A stretch of 64,000 nt of DNA from Cinchona pubescens (Eukaryota > Streptophyta > Magnoliopsida > Gentianales > Rubiaceae): NCBI GenBank assembly GCA_025175665.1, contig JANKKI010000123.1, positions 3,162,001 to 3,226,000 of the forward strand, given 5' to 3'. Below, piece by piece: positions 33,337-43,444 of this stretch. The notes under the pieces were generated by a model. That model made no database searches, was not told the origin of the DNA, and was given only the letters and a program-made list of their open reading frames with translations. Each line of letters opens with the position of its first letter. Within the stretch, counting starts at the first letter, position 1. Position numbers and translations under genes: made by a program.

Positions 33337-34520
33337 TTTAGGTTTTACATTGAAGCTGATCTGTTAAAAGCCTCTTCCTTCTCGCTTTTAGGTTGGCCGA
33401 GGTGCAGAGGTTTTGGAAACCGATCAAATATGATGATCTGCCCCTTTACTAAACAGATCGCCATAAACTTGGGGATGAAAATCTGAATTGCCGAACAAAT
33501 CAGCCTGTAAAAGTAATTGTGAAAACAAATAATGTACAGGTTTGGCAGCTAGAGTCCCATGCTCAGGCTTCTAGGACTCCAGATATAAACGCTACCAATC
33601 CTATCAATGAAGATGCCCCTGCATCTGGTCACGATTAGCAATTATCTCGTACAATTCAGAAAGAAAACAGAGCAGATCAGTTGGCACTTCCACTGGAAAA
33701 TCAATAGACAAAACCATGCCATGCAGATTCTCAAGATTACATGTGCTCCCTAAAGTGAATAACATCTCTACTAAAGTCTGTGATGATGATCATCAAGCTT
33801 TTAGTAGCTGAGGAAATATTGGAGTAAAAATGAAATTTCTTTCTCTAACAGACGAAGGATATCTGTGCAACGGGTCGGAAAGCCGGCTACAGACAATTGA
33901 TGAATTTGGGGAACCAAATATGGGGAAAACCTAGATAACTAAGGTCAGGAATAAAGGACTCTTCCTTTTAATGTGAACTATGATAATGCGCTAATTGGCT
34001 AAATCACATGCTGACCTTGGCTATTTTTGAACCGGTTGAAGAAATTAACACCTTCTTGGCTATTTTTGAACCTTTATAATGTAATGGAGTCTATTCGGAT
34101 ATCCCTTGGTTATAATTTTTGTCTCCATAATAGTACAAGCAAAATTTGTCTTTTCTACAAGGGTGTTTCATGTTAACTTAATCAACAATAATGAGTAGTT
34201 TTGCACGTATAGACTGCGTATGATCGATGGGTTGGGTAAAGACCTGCAGCAATGGTGTTTAGACCTTTGTATATGCCAAATATACAAGAATAGAAAGGTC
34301 TTTATGGATATATATTTATAATATAGCAAGTAATATGTGTTCACCTTGGCTAGTGGGAGAAGACTTTATTGTTATTTCTTCACTAATGGAGTATATTGGG
34401 AATGCATGGCTAGACATCGGAGCGATCGATGATTTTATCAGGAAGTAAGGGATTAAAATTCAGTGGAAGTTCCATTGGTTGGGAAAACATGGGAATAATG
34501 GAAGCCAAATTAATCACTCA
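33337..34520 (+). pseudogene. LN4: LINE fragment, ORF1 C-terminus to endonuclease
   Basis: Plus-strand LINE scrap directly after the CK LTR. The first part reads RFCIEADLLK and, with shifts, GFGKPIKYDDLPLY then HKLGHENLNC, the ORF1 zinc-knuckle region. A Ser/Asn-rich tail follows (about 33540-33800). Further on, PWLVGEDFIVISSLMEYIG and LDIGAIDDFI (34350-34440) are the GDFN-type box of the endonuclease. Both ends are missing and no poly(A) is attached. About six stops or shifts are visible. Confidence 0.75.
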
Positions 34521-34940
34521 AGAAATGTTTTCTTGCGCTTGAGTAAATCATAGGATTGATCCAAACCATAAATAAATCATAGATAAAACAACAAGTACAG
34601 AACACATAGGATCATTACATAAAAAACTCTTTCAATGTAATGATTAAAAATAATAGGATTTAGTCTATAAATATTTCGCAATTAACAAATCAATGAGTAT
34701 AGCAAAATGAATATCCAGTAAACACTTACATCTCAAATGTGTCCCTATTTCTCACTACCAAAATTGAAATAAACAAAACAGTACTACAAAACAACCCAAA
34801 TCATAGGCATAAAAATTCAACTAATAGACAAGACAAAATAACGATATGACTGTACAGAATGTAACTCACACTACTGGGAACACTATATTAAAATCTTACT
34901 GTAAACGAAATATAATTCAGCATTAAATCGAAATACGAAA
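34521..34940. other. unassigned flank of C1
   Basis: A-rich DNA with no recognised coding part. Its last 27 bases (34914-34940) recur, with one difference, right after the C1 right LTR. Confidence 0.5.
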
Positions 34941-35151
34941 TGGTTAACATATTTAACATATTTACCTTTTAATATATATGTTAGGAAAATATTTAGTTGT
35001 ATATATTTGTTAAGTATATATTCTATTCCTTAATTATAGATCTTGATTAGTAAGACATTCCTTATTCGTTTCATAGGGTAGTCTATTTAAAAGAATTTCT
35101 TGTATTATTATACTCAGACAAGAAATATAATTCTTCTTCAAAATTCGTTCA
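34941..35151 (+). repeat. C1 5' LTR
   Basis: 211 bases from TGGTTAACATATTTAACATA to AAAATTCGTTCA. Pairs with 40089-40298; the main indel is one extra G at the third base. A short LTR of this size is common in several plant copia lineages. Confidence 0.95.
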
Positions 35152-35164
35152 TGGTATCAGAGCC
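35152..35164 (+). promoter_or_regulatory. C1 primer-binding site (initiator tRNA-Met)
   Basis: TGGTATCAGAGCC directly after the LTR is the standard tRNA-Met-complementary primer site of copia elements. Confidence 0.95.
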
Positions 35165-35528
35165 ACATCTTGGGGTCTGATTAGTTCATTCTCAGATTAT
35201 TATCATCGAAGTTTTTTTTTCTTTTCTCCTCATTTTGGAATTTTTTCTCAGTCTGTTGCTTCCCCCGATTTTCGTTGTTTTATCAATACTCATCATCCAA
35301 AAGCAGCTCCCCAGTCCTAGGCCTTGTTCCAGTAATTTTTCGGTCGTCGGAATCAACCTCACGAGCTCCCACGCGGTCCGTCACCGTCACTGGACTGCAA
35401 TGGAAAACAGTCCAGCGAAGGCAGAAGGTAAAAGCGTTTTTAGCAAACACGCCTTCTTCAGTTTCTCTAAAAGTGTTTTTGTGAAACACACTTTCTTCTT
35501 GCAGGGAAGTCTTTTGCCAAGTAACCAG

Positions 35529-35698
35529 CCACGTCAGCGACAACATGTCACCACGTCACCCGCCACGTGTCCAGACACTTCACTGCCACGTCACCCTGCC
35601 ACTTCACTCCACGTTGCCTGCCACGTCAACCTATAGTGCCATATCACCTGACACAACATCCATTTTGTCCTATCATCTGCCACGTCATTGCCACTTCA
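35529..35698 (+). promoter_or_regulatory. cluster of ACGT-core motifs in the C1 leader
   Basis: CCACGTCA occurs five times (35529, 35551, 35586, 35621, 35680), with CCACGTGT at 35563 and CCACGTTG at 35609; CCACTTCA variants occur at 35599 and 35691. CCACGTCA (TGACGTGG on the other strand) is a classic plant bZIP target. The cluster lies in the untranslated leader between primer site and gag. Whether it is used is unknown. Confidence 0.6.
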
Positions 35699-35948
35699 GC
35701 GGTTTACAATCCCTGATTCAGCCTTGGGTTGATTTGGTTCGGTTCATTGGTCAGCAATTTTTTGTCCGGTTCAGGCTACTATTTTTGACCGATTTTCTCC
35801 CGGTTAAGTCCGGTTCCCTACTTTTTTTGGTCTTCTGAGTTCAACCGTGTTCTTGGTTTTCTGTGATTCTTCTCGAAAGGTAATCTTTCTTTATACCATT
35901 ACTTACTTTATTTTTTATTTTTTGGCTTTCAATTGTTATTTTCCTACC

Positions 35949-36830
35949 ATGGCTCAATCAGATGTGTCCCATCCTATTTCAACTACATTGGATGGACCTG
36001 ATTATGTTTTGATGGGCTCAAGATTTGCAAAGTTTCCTCAAAGGTCAAAAATTGTGGCATATTGTTGATGGATCTACAGTTGTTTCAACACAACTAGAAG
36101 GCGAATCGATTACCAAATTCAATGATCGATTTGAAGATTAGGACAATAAGAATCATCAAATTATTACCTGGATCTGCAACACCACTATTCCTTCCATATG
36201 TCAACAATTTTCGCCATTTTAATACTGCCAAGGAATTATGGGATTTTCTTGCCCATCGATACACTGTCAAAGGTCTTGCCGAAGAGTCAATATCAACTTT
36301 GACTGCCTTATATCATATGAAACAGTAGCCTCATCAACCTATTCATTCCTTTATCGCTACTCTTAGTAGTCTTTGGGATCAACTGGCGCTTTCGGATCCA
36401 AAATGGGACACTCTTGGAGATGCTGCAAAGTACTCTGCTCTTCGAGATAATCAACGAAAAATACTATTTCTCATGGGTCTTCATGATGACTTTGAGCCTA
36501 TTCGTGCATCATTATTACATCGGTCTCCGTTACCTAGTCTTGAGACTACCTTTTCAGAAGTTATTTTTGAAGAAACTCGTCTTCGCTCTCTCAAGGCTGT
36601 CAGTTCTAATCCTAGACATCACTTCACTGAAACTGCTTTGGCCACATCAACTCCTTCAGGTTCATCTCAACCAAGGGAATACTGTTATTGTCATGATCCT
36701 GGTCATTGGCTTTCAATTTGTCCTATTTGCATTTGTCATATTTGTCGCAAGAAAGGATCTCGTCATTTTCCATCCAACTGTCCCAGGAATACCCAATAGC
36801 ACTTCAGCAAAATTCGGATAGTTCCAACCT
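35949..36830 (+). pseudogene. C1 gag
   Basis: ATG at 35949 opens MAQSDVSHPISTTLDGPDY, a typical copia gag start. Shifts then move the reading through KLWHIVDGSTVVSTQLEGES, NTAKELWDFLAHRYTVKGLA (frame 36122-36328), SLWDQLALSDPKWDTLGDA and LFLMGLHDDFEPIRASLLHR. The C-terminus (36473-36799, one open frame) has two zinc-knuckle-like boxes: CHDPGHWLSICP and CHICRKKGSRHFPSNCP. The last Cys and His spacings are retained. The protein forms the particle in a living element. Confidence 0.88.
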
Positions 36831-36875
36831 AAGTCTGGTCCATATCGTGCTGCTGCTACCACTGATGTTGGTGAT

Positions 36876-37271
36876 ATGCCTACTGAATCTTCCTCTCCAA
36901 CTATTACCCTTACTGATGTTGAATCAATGCTTAAACATGTTTTACTTAAATCTGCTCCATCTACTGCCCTTTCTGTCACTTCAGGTACTTCTTCTTGGTA
37001 TTTCGATTCTACTTGCAGTAATCATACGACCTCCGATGCTCATATTTTTTCTTCACAGTCAACAAATTCTTCTTTACCACCTATCCATATAGCTAATGGT
37101 TCTACTATGCATGTTAGCCACATAGGGCATATATCTACATCAAATATTTCTATTCCTGATACTTTTCTTATTCCCCAACTCAAACTTAATATTGTCTCTG
37201 TTGGTCAATTATGTGATTTAGGTTTGCATTTATTCTTTACACCGTTTGGATGTTTTCTACACGATCCCTAG
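36876..37271 (+). pseudogene. C1 aspartic protease
   Basis: Open frame of 131 codons. The active-site box reads SWYFDSTCSNHTTSD (37000 region), where copia proteases usually have WYFDSGASNHMT; the Gly after the Asp-Ser is Thr, which should disable the enzyme. LPPIHIANGSTMHVSHIGHI and IPQLKLNIVSVGQLCDLGLH follow, the normal C-terminal boxes. It overlaps no other part and is followed by a stop before the integrase frame. Confidence 0.88.
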
Positions 37272-37321
37272 ACGGGGCAGATTCTTGGGATAGGCCGTAA
37301 AAAATTGGTCGTCTATTTGAG

Positions 37322-38150
37322 TTGAATCACCTTCAGCTTCCGCCTCATTTATTTTCTACCTCATGTTATGTTATTTCAACATCATCACTTGATTTATGGC
37401 ACTCCCGGCTTGGTCATGTTTCCATTGGTCATTTAAAAACTTTAGTTTCTCAGGGCCGTTTAGGTTTTGTTAAGAATGAACATTTTGAATGTGTTTCTTG
37501 TCAACTTGTAAAACATCATGCTGTACCTTTTAATAAAAGTGATTCTATTGCTACTGCACCATTTGATCTTGTCCACTCTGATATTTGGGGACCTTCACCT
37601 ACACCCACTATGGGTGGTTCCAAATATTTTATTATTTTTGTTGATGACTATTCACGATACACTTGGATTTATCTTATGAATCATAAATCTGACTTATCTA
37701 AAATTTATCATGATTTTGCCACTATGATTCGGACTCAATTCTCTAGTATCATCAAAGTTCTTCGTACAGACAATACCATGGAATATAAAGAAAAGTCCTT
37801 TTTAGATTTCGAGGATTCTTCATCAAAATGGTACTGTTATTCGTAGATCTTGTCCAGGTACCTCTCAACAGAATGGTCGTGCTGAACGTGAACATAGCCA
37901 CATCCTCGACACTACTCGTGCTCTACTAATTTCATCTTCTTGTCCTGAGAGGTTTTGGAGTAAAGCGGCACTTACTGCTATCTACACTATTAATAGGATT
38001 CCTTCCTTTGTCATTAATAATCAGACTCCCTATGAACGTCTCTTTAAATCTCCTCCTGATTATACATCACTCAAAGTTTTTGGTTGCGCTTGTTTTGTTC
38101 TTCTTCAATCCCATGAGCACAGCAAGTTGTTTCTTAGGGTATGAAATTGA
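37322..38150 (+). pseudogene. C1 integrase
   Basis: The pre-integrase zinc-binding domain (LWHSRLGHVSIGHLKTL ... FECVSCQLVKHH, an H-H-C-C set) is followed by the catalytic core: DLVHSDIWGPSP (first Asp), KVLRTDNTMEY (second Asp) and, after a shift at about 37840, GTSQQNGRAEREHSH (Glu). Further text includes LLISSSCPERFWSKAALTA and LKVFGCACFV. The D-D-E residues are all present although the frame is broken. In C2 only the part after LKVFGCA remains. Confidence 0.9.
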
Positions 38151-39650
38151 ACATAAAGGCTATCGATGTTGGGATCCCCAGTATCGTAGGCTTCGTATAT
38201 CTCGTCATGTAGTCTTTTGGGAGCATCAAATGTTCTCTTCCATGTCCAAGTTTCGTCTTCCCCTTATATCCTCTCAACCCTTCTTTACTAATCCCTGATG
38301 AGCATGCTGTAGATTCTCCACCCTGTGTTGACTCCACTTCTGAATCTCCTCTCGATGACTTTCATGGCTCTCAAGAACATGCTCCTGATGGTGATCCTGC
38401 CCTGTTACGTCTCCAGAATTGTCTCCTTCATCTCCACCTCTACCTACTCTTCGTCGATCTAATCGTGCAAGAGATATTCCTTCTCGACTTCGTGATTTTC
38501 ACTGTTTTTCTACTATTTTATCTTTACATGAACCCATTTCTTATCAAGAAGCTAGTTTTAATCCCATTTGGCAACAAGCTATGTTAGATGAGTTACAGGC
38601 ACTTGATAACATGCACACTTGGGATCTAGTAGGCCTACCTCCTAGAAAGTCTGCTGTTGGTTGTAAATGGGTCTATAAAATTAAGACTCATTCAGATAGA
38701 ACTATTGAGCGATACAAAGCTCGTTTAGTTGCAAAAGGATTTGCTTAGGAACACGGCATCGATTATGAAGAAACTTTTGCTCCTGTTGCACGTCTTACTT
38801 CCGTTCGTAGTTTACTTGCTATTGCTGCTTCTATCGTCGCAGATGGTCACTTTTCCAGTTGGAGTCAACAATGATTTTCTCAATGGTGATCTTATCGAAG
38901 ATGTCTACATGAAACCACATCCTGGTTATTCTCATCCGCCGAACAAAGTCTGCAAACTTCGTCGAGCTCTCTATGGTAAAAAAAACAAGATCCTCGAGCT
39001 TGGTTCTCCAAGTTTAGTTCTACCATTTGACAGCTTGGGTTTACTTCCAATCCTTATGATTCAGCTCTATTTCATCGAGTATCTGATCATGGTACTATTC
39101 TTTTATTATTGTATGTGGATGACATGATTATAACCGGTGATGATATTGCTGGCATCACTGATCTCAAAAATCATCTTCATTAGCATTTTGAGATGAAGGA
39201 TTTGGGTCTCTTGAGTTATTTTCTTGGCCTTGAGGTTTCGTCCAACTCTGATGGTTACTTCCTCACTCAAGCTAAGTATGCTTCTGATCTTCTTGCTCGT
39301 GCCGGCCTCACAGATCATACCATTGCCTCAACTCCTATTGAGTAGTAAAGCTAATGCTCGTTTTACTCCTAGTGATGGATCTCCTCTCTCTGATCCTACT
39401 TTATATCGTCAGCTCATGGGTAGTTTAGTCTATCTTACTGTCACTCACCCTGACATTGCTTATGTTGTTCATGTCGTCAGTCAGTTTATGGCAACTCCGC
39501 GGACAACTCATTATGCTGCTGTTCTACGCATTTTGCGATATATCAAGGGTACCCCCTTTCATGGTCTTCATTTTTCTTCCCACTCTCCGCTTGATCTACA
39601 TGCATACTCTGATGCTGATTGGTCTGGCGATCCAACAGATAGATGATCTA
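38151..39650 (+). pseudogene. C1 reverse transcriptase
   Basis: Starts with the linker (YEIEHKGYRCWDPQYRRLRI), then PTLRRSNRARDIPSRLRDF and the RT N-terminus AMLDELQALDNMHTWDLV, VGCKWVYKIKTHSD and ARLVAKGFA. A stop (38747) and shifts follow. FLNGDLIEDVYMKPHPGY is in the frame at 38729-39127. The text after RALYG is altered: the KQAPRAW box present in C2 is lost near 38980. The catalytic YVDDMIITGDD is at 39112. C-terminal text to 39646 includes MGSLVYLTVTHPDIAYVVH and SDADWSGDPTDR. Confidence 0.9.
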
Positions 39651-40075
39651 TTACTGGTTTTTGCTTCTTTCTAAGTATTTCTCTCATCCCTTGGAGGAGC
39701 AAGAAGCAGACTGTCACTTCTCTTTATAGTACTCAAGCTGAATATCGGGCTATGGCTGATGCTACTCAAGAACTTGTTTGGCTTCGTTGGTTACTCGAAG
39801 ATATGGGTGTTACTCATTCTTCTGCTACTCTTCTTCATTGTGATAATCGGAGTGCTATTCAGAAAATTGCTCACAACAATGTTTTTCATGGGCGCACTAA
39901 ACACATCGAAAATGTCTGTCATTTTGTTCGCCAGCATCTAGTTCATGGTACTCTTCAGTTACCATCTGTCTCTTCCCCTGATCAGACTGCTGATATCTTC
40001 ACTAAGGCTCATCCACCTGGCCGTTTTCATGCTCTCTGTTCCAAACTCCAGTTGGTTTGCGTTCAACCGCCTTGA
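39651..40075 (+). pseudogene. C1 RNase H
   Basis: Continues without a gap from the RT. The frame at 39752-40075 has MADATQELVWLRWLLEDMG, LLHCDNRSAIQKIAHN, TKHIENVCHFVRQHLVHG and SPDQTADIFTKAHPP, the standard copia RNase H end. The Glu and Asp boxes are kept. A purine tract (GCGGGGAGA, 40080-40088) precedes the right LTR. Confidence 0.9.
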
Positions 40076-40088
40076 GTTTGCGGGGAGA

Positions 40089-40298
40089 TGTTAACATAGT
40101 TAACATATTTACCTTTTAATATATATGTTAGGAATATATTTAGTTGTATATAGTTATTAAGTGTATATTCTATTCCTTAATTGTAGATCTTGATTAGCAA
40201 GACATTCCTTATTTGTTTCATAGGGTAGCCTATTTAGGAGAATTTCTTGTATTATTATACTCAGACAAGAAATATAATTCTTCTTCAAAATTCGTTCA
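40089..40298 (+). repeat. C1 3' LTR
   Basis: 210 bases, TGTTAACATAGTTAACATAT to TTCGTTCA. Immediately downstream, 40300-40327 repeats the 27-28 bases that precede the left LTR. Confidence 0.95.
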
Positions 40299-40327
40299 CA
40301 ATTCAGCACTAAATCGAAATACGAAAT

Positions 40328-40638
40328 TGCTAATTTTCCCTCTTAAAGTTGAAGGGTCGCTACTGCCTGTTTAAAAAGAATTATTCTGCTTCAATAATTA
40401 TCAAAATCTCGCCTGGACTACCAGCCAAGTTACCCTTTTGATAAAGGTAGTTATTGGGCCATGTGCCCAATTTAAGCCAAAAAAACTTCCATACCGGCGC
40501 TTCCACATAGCACCTTTTCTTTAATGTAGTATTTGGTTTAGGATTGTCATGTGTCTTATGCCATTTGGGGTCTACCCCAAATTTAAGGAGGACCACAACA
40601 TCTTTCTCGGGGGTAACTACTTTTGGACTAGAATTCGG
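40328..40638. other. unassigned DNA with an unrecognised minus frame
   Basis: The minus strand carries a frame of up to 89 codons (40650-40381) with KFGVDPKWHKTHDNPKPNTT and WKFFWLKLGTWPNNYLYQ. I do not recognise it, and it overlaps LINE text at its start, so it may be chance. Confidence 0.3.
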
Positions 40639-41993
40639 AATGGTGGTCATATTGAAACGACTAGATAGAATTCTGATGAACCAAGATTGTCACAACATCG
40701 TAACCGTGTTACTTCTGATCATTCCTATTGTTATTTTCACTCCACAATCTCATAACTTAGGGTCCATCGCCATTTCAATTCCAGCATATGTGGGCAATGC
40801 ATAACTCTAATTTGCAAGTGGTTGAGCAAAGTTTGAACATGCCAATTCACGGTTACGGGGATATATACACTTGCATCTAAGTTGAAACAATTGAAGGAAG
40901 TTAAAATTTCAGAATAAGAAGACTTTTGGAGATGTGTTTCTGAATACCAATCAGGATGAGGAGGAAGTCGAAAGAAGGGAACTTGAAATAAAGACTTCCC
41001 AATCAAATGTAGCAAAGGTAACATTGTATAAGGCATAGGCTGAATTGTTATGGCATTTGAGGAATGAGGAGATATTCCAAATGCAAAGGTCCTGAATTAA
41101 GTGGTCGCAAGATGATGATGCTAACTCTAATAGAGAAAAGAATTAAGCTGGCAATTAGATGAATTAAAAGGAAAGATGTAAACTAGTTGGAGACTGAAAA
41201 AACCATTCAACACGGGGAACTGGAGCTTCTTCCAAAACCTTTTGAAGGCAAAGGATTAGAATAATTCAGTTACGGAGAAGCTTTTGGATAACATTCCTTC
41301 TTTGACTGCAAGTGACTAGTACACCACAGTTTAAAGCCTTCTAGCGGTAGAAGAGGTTCGGGTAACTGTATTTGAATCATCTAAATAAGGACAATGTGGC
41401 AAGGCCCGATTAGTTTTATGTGTATTTCTTTATTTAGTGTTGGGATTTAATTCTAAAAATGTCTTATTGGCTATTCAAGAAGTATTTTTGGTAACTCAAT
41501 TGTACTAATTCGCAAGGCTAAAAGTCCAAAATCATTTTCAAAATTCCGTCCAATTTCATTTTGCAAAGTTATCAATAATCTTTTTACAAAGGTCCTAACA
41601 AATAATTCACTCCTATTTTGCATGGATTAATCTCTCTGGAGCAGTCTACATTTGTAGGTGGCAAGTGGATTTCTAATAATATGTTAATTATTAGGAGCTG
41701 ATACACTTATTTGATTGAAAAACAAGGTGTCACAATATTATATTGAAGCTTGATGTGATGAAAGTCTTTGACAAAGTTTCGTGAATTTTCTTGCAACAAG
41801 TTCTCACATCTTTTCGCTTTGCGTCTCATTTCACTAGCCTAATACTCAACAATTTGCATCAAATCTGATTTTCTGTTTTAACAGAATAATAATAACATAA
41901 GTGGATTCTTTCAATCTTCCGGGGGCATTAAGCAAAGTGATCCATCATCTACGTAGTTATTTACAATCTATTTGGAGGCATTGAGTAGGTGTC
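40639..41993 (+). pseudogene. LN5: LINE fragment, endonuclease end to RT
   Basis: Plus-strand scrap. Near 40640-40690 the text FWTRIRNGGH and, in the next frame, LKRLDRILMNQDCHN are the last endonuclease boxes. The linker follows (LASKLKQLKEV, KTFGDVFLNTNQDEEEVERR). RT text at 41540-41990 includes ILKLDVMKVFDKVSW with the first catalytic Asp and a degenerate GI-QSDPSS box. It stops exactly where the GC LTR begins (41994), so GC inserted into this LINE or joined it after deletion. Stops are frequent throughout. Confidence 0.7.
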
Positions 41994-43420
41994 TGATAAC
42001 TCTAGCAAATAGAGTTATTTTTGGTTTACTTCTATTCTAAATTCGTGCACATATTAAGTGAAATTAGGTATTTTATCCTAGGTTTTATTACTTTTGTTTT
42101 TCATGTGTAGATTGCTATATAAACTTGTTATTTAGTTATTTTTCATGTTTTTTATGTGTTTTGAAGGTTTCAAGAAGTTCGGGGTTTGAACTAGTCGACG
42201 AAAGTGAGAAAACGATAAAACGGAGCAAAACCGGAGAAGCTGGAAGAGGCCTAGCCTGCCCACCACAATACTAGTACCAAGGCACCAAGAGGCACTGTTG
42301 GCCAGCACAGTGGCGCCACTAGTGCTGCCATCGATTTGATGCATTTAGGGCTTTGAACGTCTATTTTGGACCTGTTTTGGGCCAATTACCATAGTACATT
42401 TTGAAACTTATTTAGAGGCCTAAACTTTGTAACTCTTAAAACTTATAAATATGGGTCTCAAGGAACTAAAAAATGACATTCTCTTTTAGTTTCCCCTCAA
42501 GGACTAGAAGATTAGACTAAAACCTTGTTTTTCAAGTTGAGTTGAAGTGGAGGTTCAAGATTGACAACCTTGGACCACAAATTTGTGATTCTTCATTGGG
42601 TAAGTATGCTTAAACCTTATTAGATCTTTATTACGTTATTTAATACTAGATTTATTGTTCTTTTCTTATTTATCATGTTCTAAAGTTATCTTGTTAGGAT
42701 TATGAGATGTAGCCCTTTATGATTGCATGAACTCGTGTTTGAATGTTATTCGTGGTAGATTTCAATTAAAGATTAATTTTTTTAATATGTTCTTAATGTT
42801 TTCAAGATTTTAGCCAATTCTTAAATGATTTAATAAATATGTGATGAGATGGACCAAATAATTCACATGTCAAAAATCAAGTAATAAATACCAATGTGAA
42901 CTTGAGTTAATACCAGACTAAGGATTGATTACAGTTGTGTGGTCACCATATTTTTTCCATAATCTAGATCACCATACTTTTACTTCTTATTTTTTGTGCT
43001 AGACCAAAGACAAATAAATTATTAAAAAATGAGTTATTATTGAATGACCATTGGATAATAACTACAATAAGGAAGAAGCAACCGTAGACACAAAATCTAA
43101 GATAACTTGAACTAAATTTATGTTTGAACAATTGGTAACTTGGACTAAATTTTTGTTTGAACAATTGGTGAAATTAAAATGCCCTAATGCTTTCTAATAT
43201 TGAATTTTGTAGCTTTAATTATTTTACACTAGTTTAGTATTTAATCATTAACTATTGATCATCTCAATTCTCTCAAATTTGGTGTGTTTGAATAGTGCTA
43301 AAAATAATAATTTCGATACTTCATATAGAATCCTTATAAGAATGATAATGAACTCACTTTTATATTACTTGAAATGATCTCCTCCAGTAGTAAATATTAC
43401 TGTTGGAAATTGTCCTACCA
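41994..43420 (+). repeat. GC 5' LTR
   Basis: TGATAACTCTAGC to TCCTACCA. The first bases form a perfect 9-bp dyad: ATAACTCTA (41996-42004) and TAGAGTTAT (42010-42018) around GCAAA. Confidence 0.8.
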
Positions 43421-43425
43421 ACTTT

Positions 43426-43444
43426 TTAGCGCCATTGTTAGGGA
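43426..43444 (+). promoter_or_regulatory. GC primer-binding site (tRNA-Asp type)
   Basis: TTAGCGCCATTGTTAGGGA, matching TGGCGCCGTTGCCGGGGA at most positions, five bases after the LTR end. Confidence 0.7.

Larger units (their letters stand above)
34941..40298 (+). mobile_element. C1: Ty1/copia element with both LTRs
   Basis: Plus-strand element of about 5.36 kb. LTRs are 34941-35151 and 40089-40298 and differ by roughly a dozen substitutions, so the insertion is old but not ancient. The order primer site, leader, gag, protease, integrase, RT, RNase H, polypurine tract is complete, which gives the copia arrangement (integrase before RT). Coding frames are broken by about ten shifts or stops. 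A second copy of the family (C2) lies in reverse orientation at 47609-49805. Confidence 0.95.

Noticed and set aside
35235..35636. Plus-strand frame of 133 codons in the C1 leader
   Set aside because: It precedes the gag ATG, lies between primer site and gag, and its repetitive His/Pro/Thr text is produced by the CCACGTCA array. No domain.
40381..40650. Minus-strand frame of 89 codons as a possible host exon
   Set aside because: Not recognised, overlaps LINE LN5 text at its start, and lacks splice or start context that I could defend. Kept only as an unassigned stretch.
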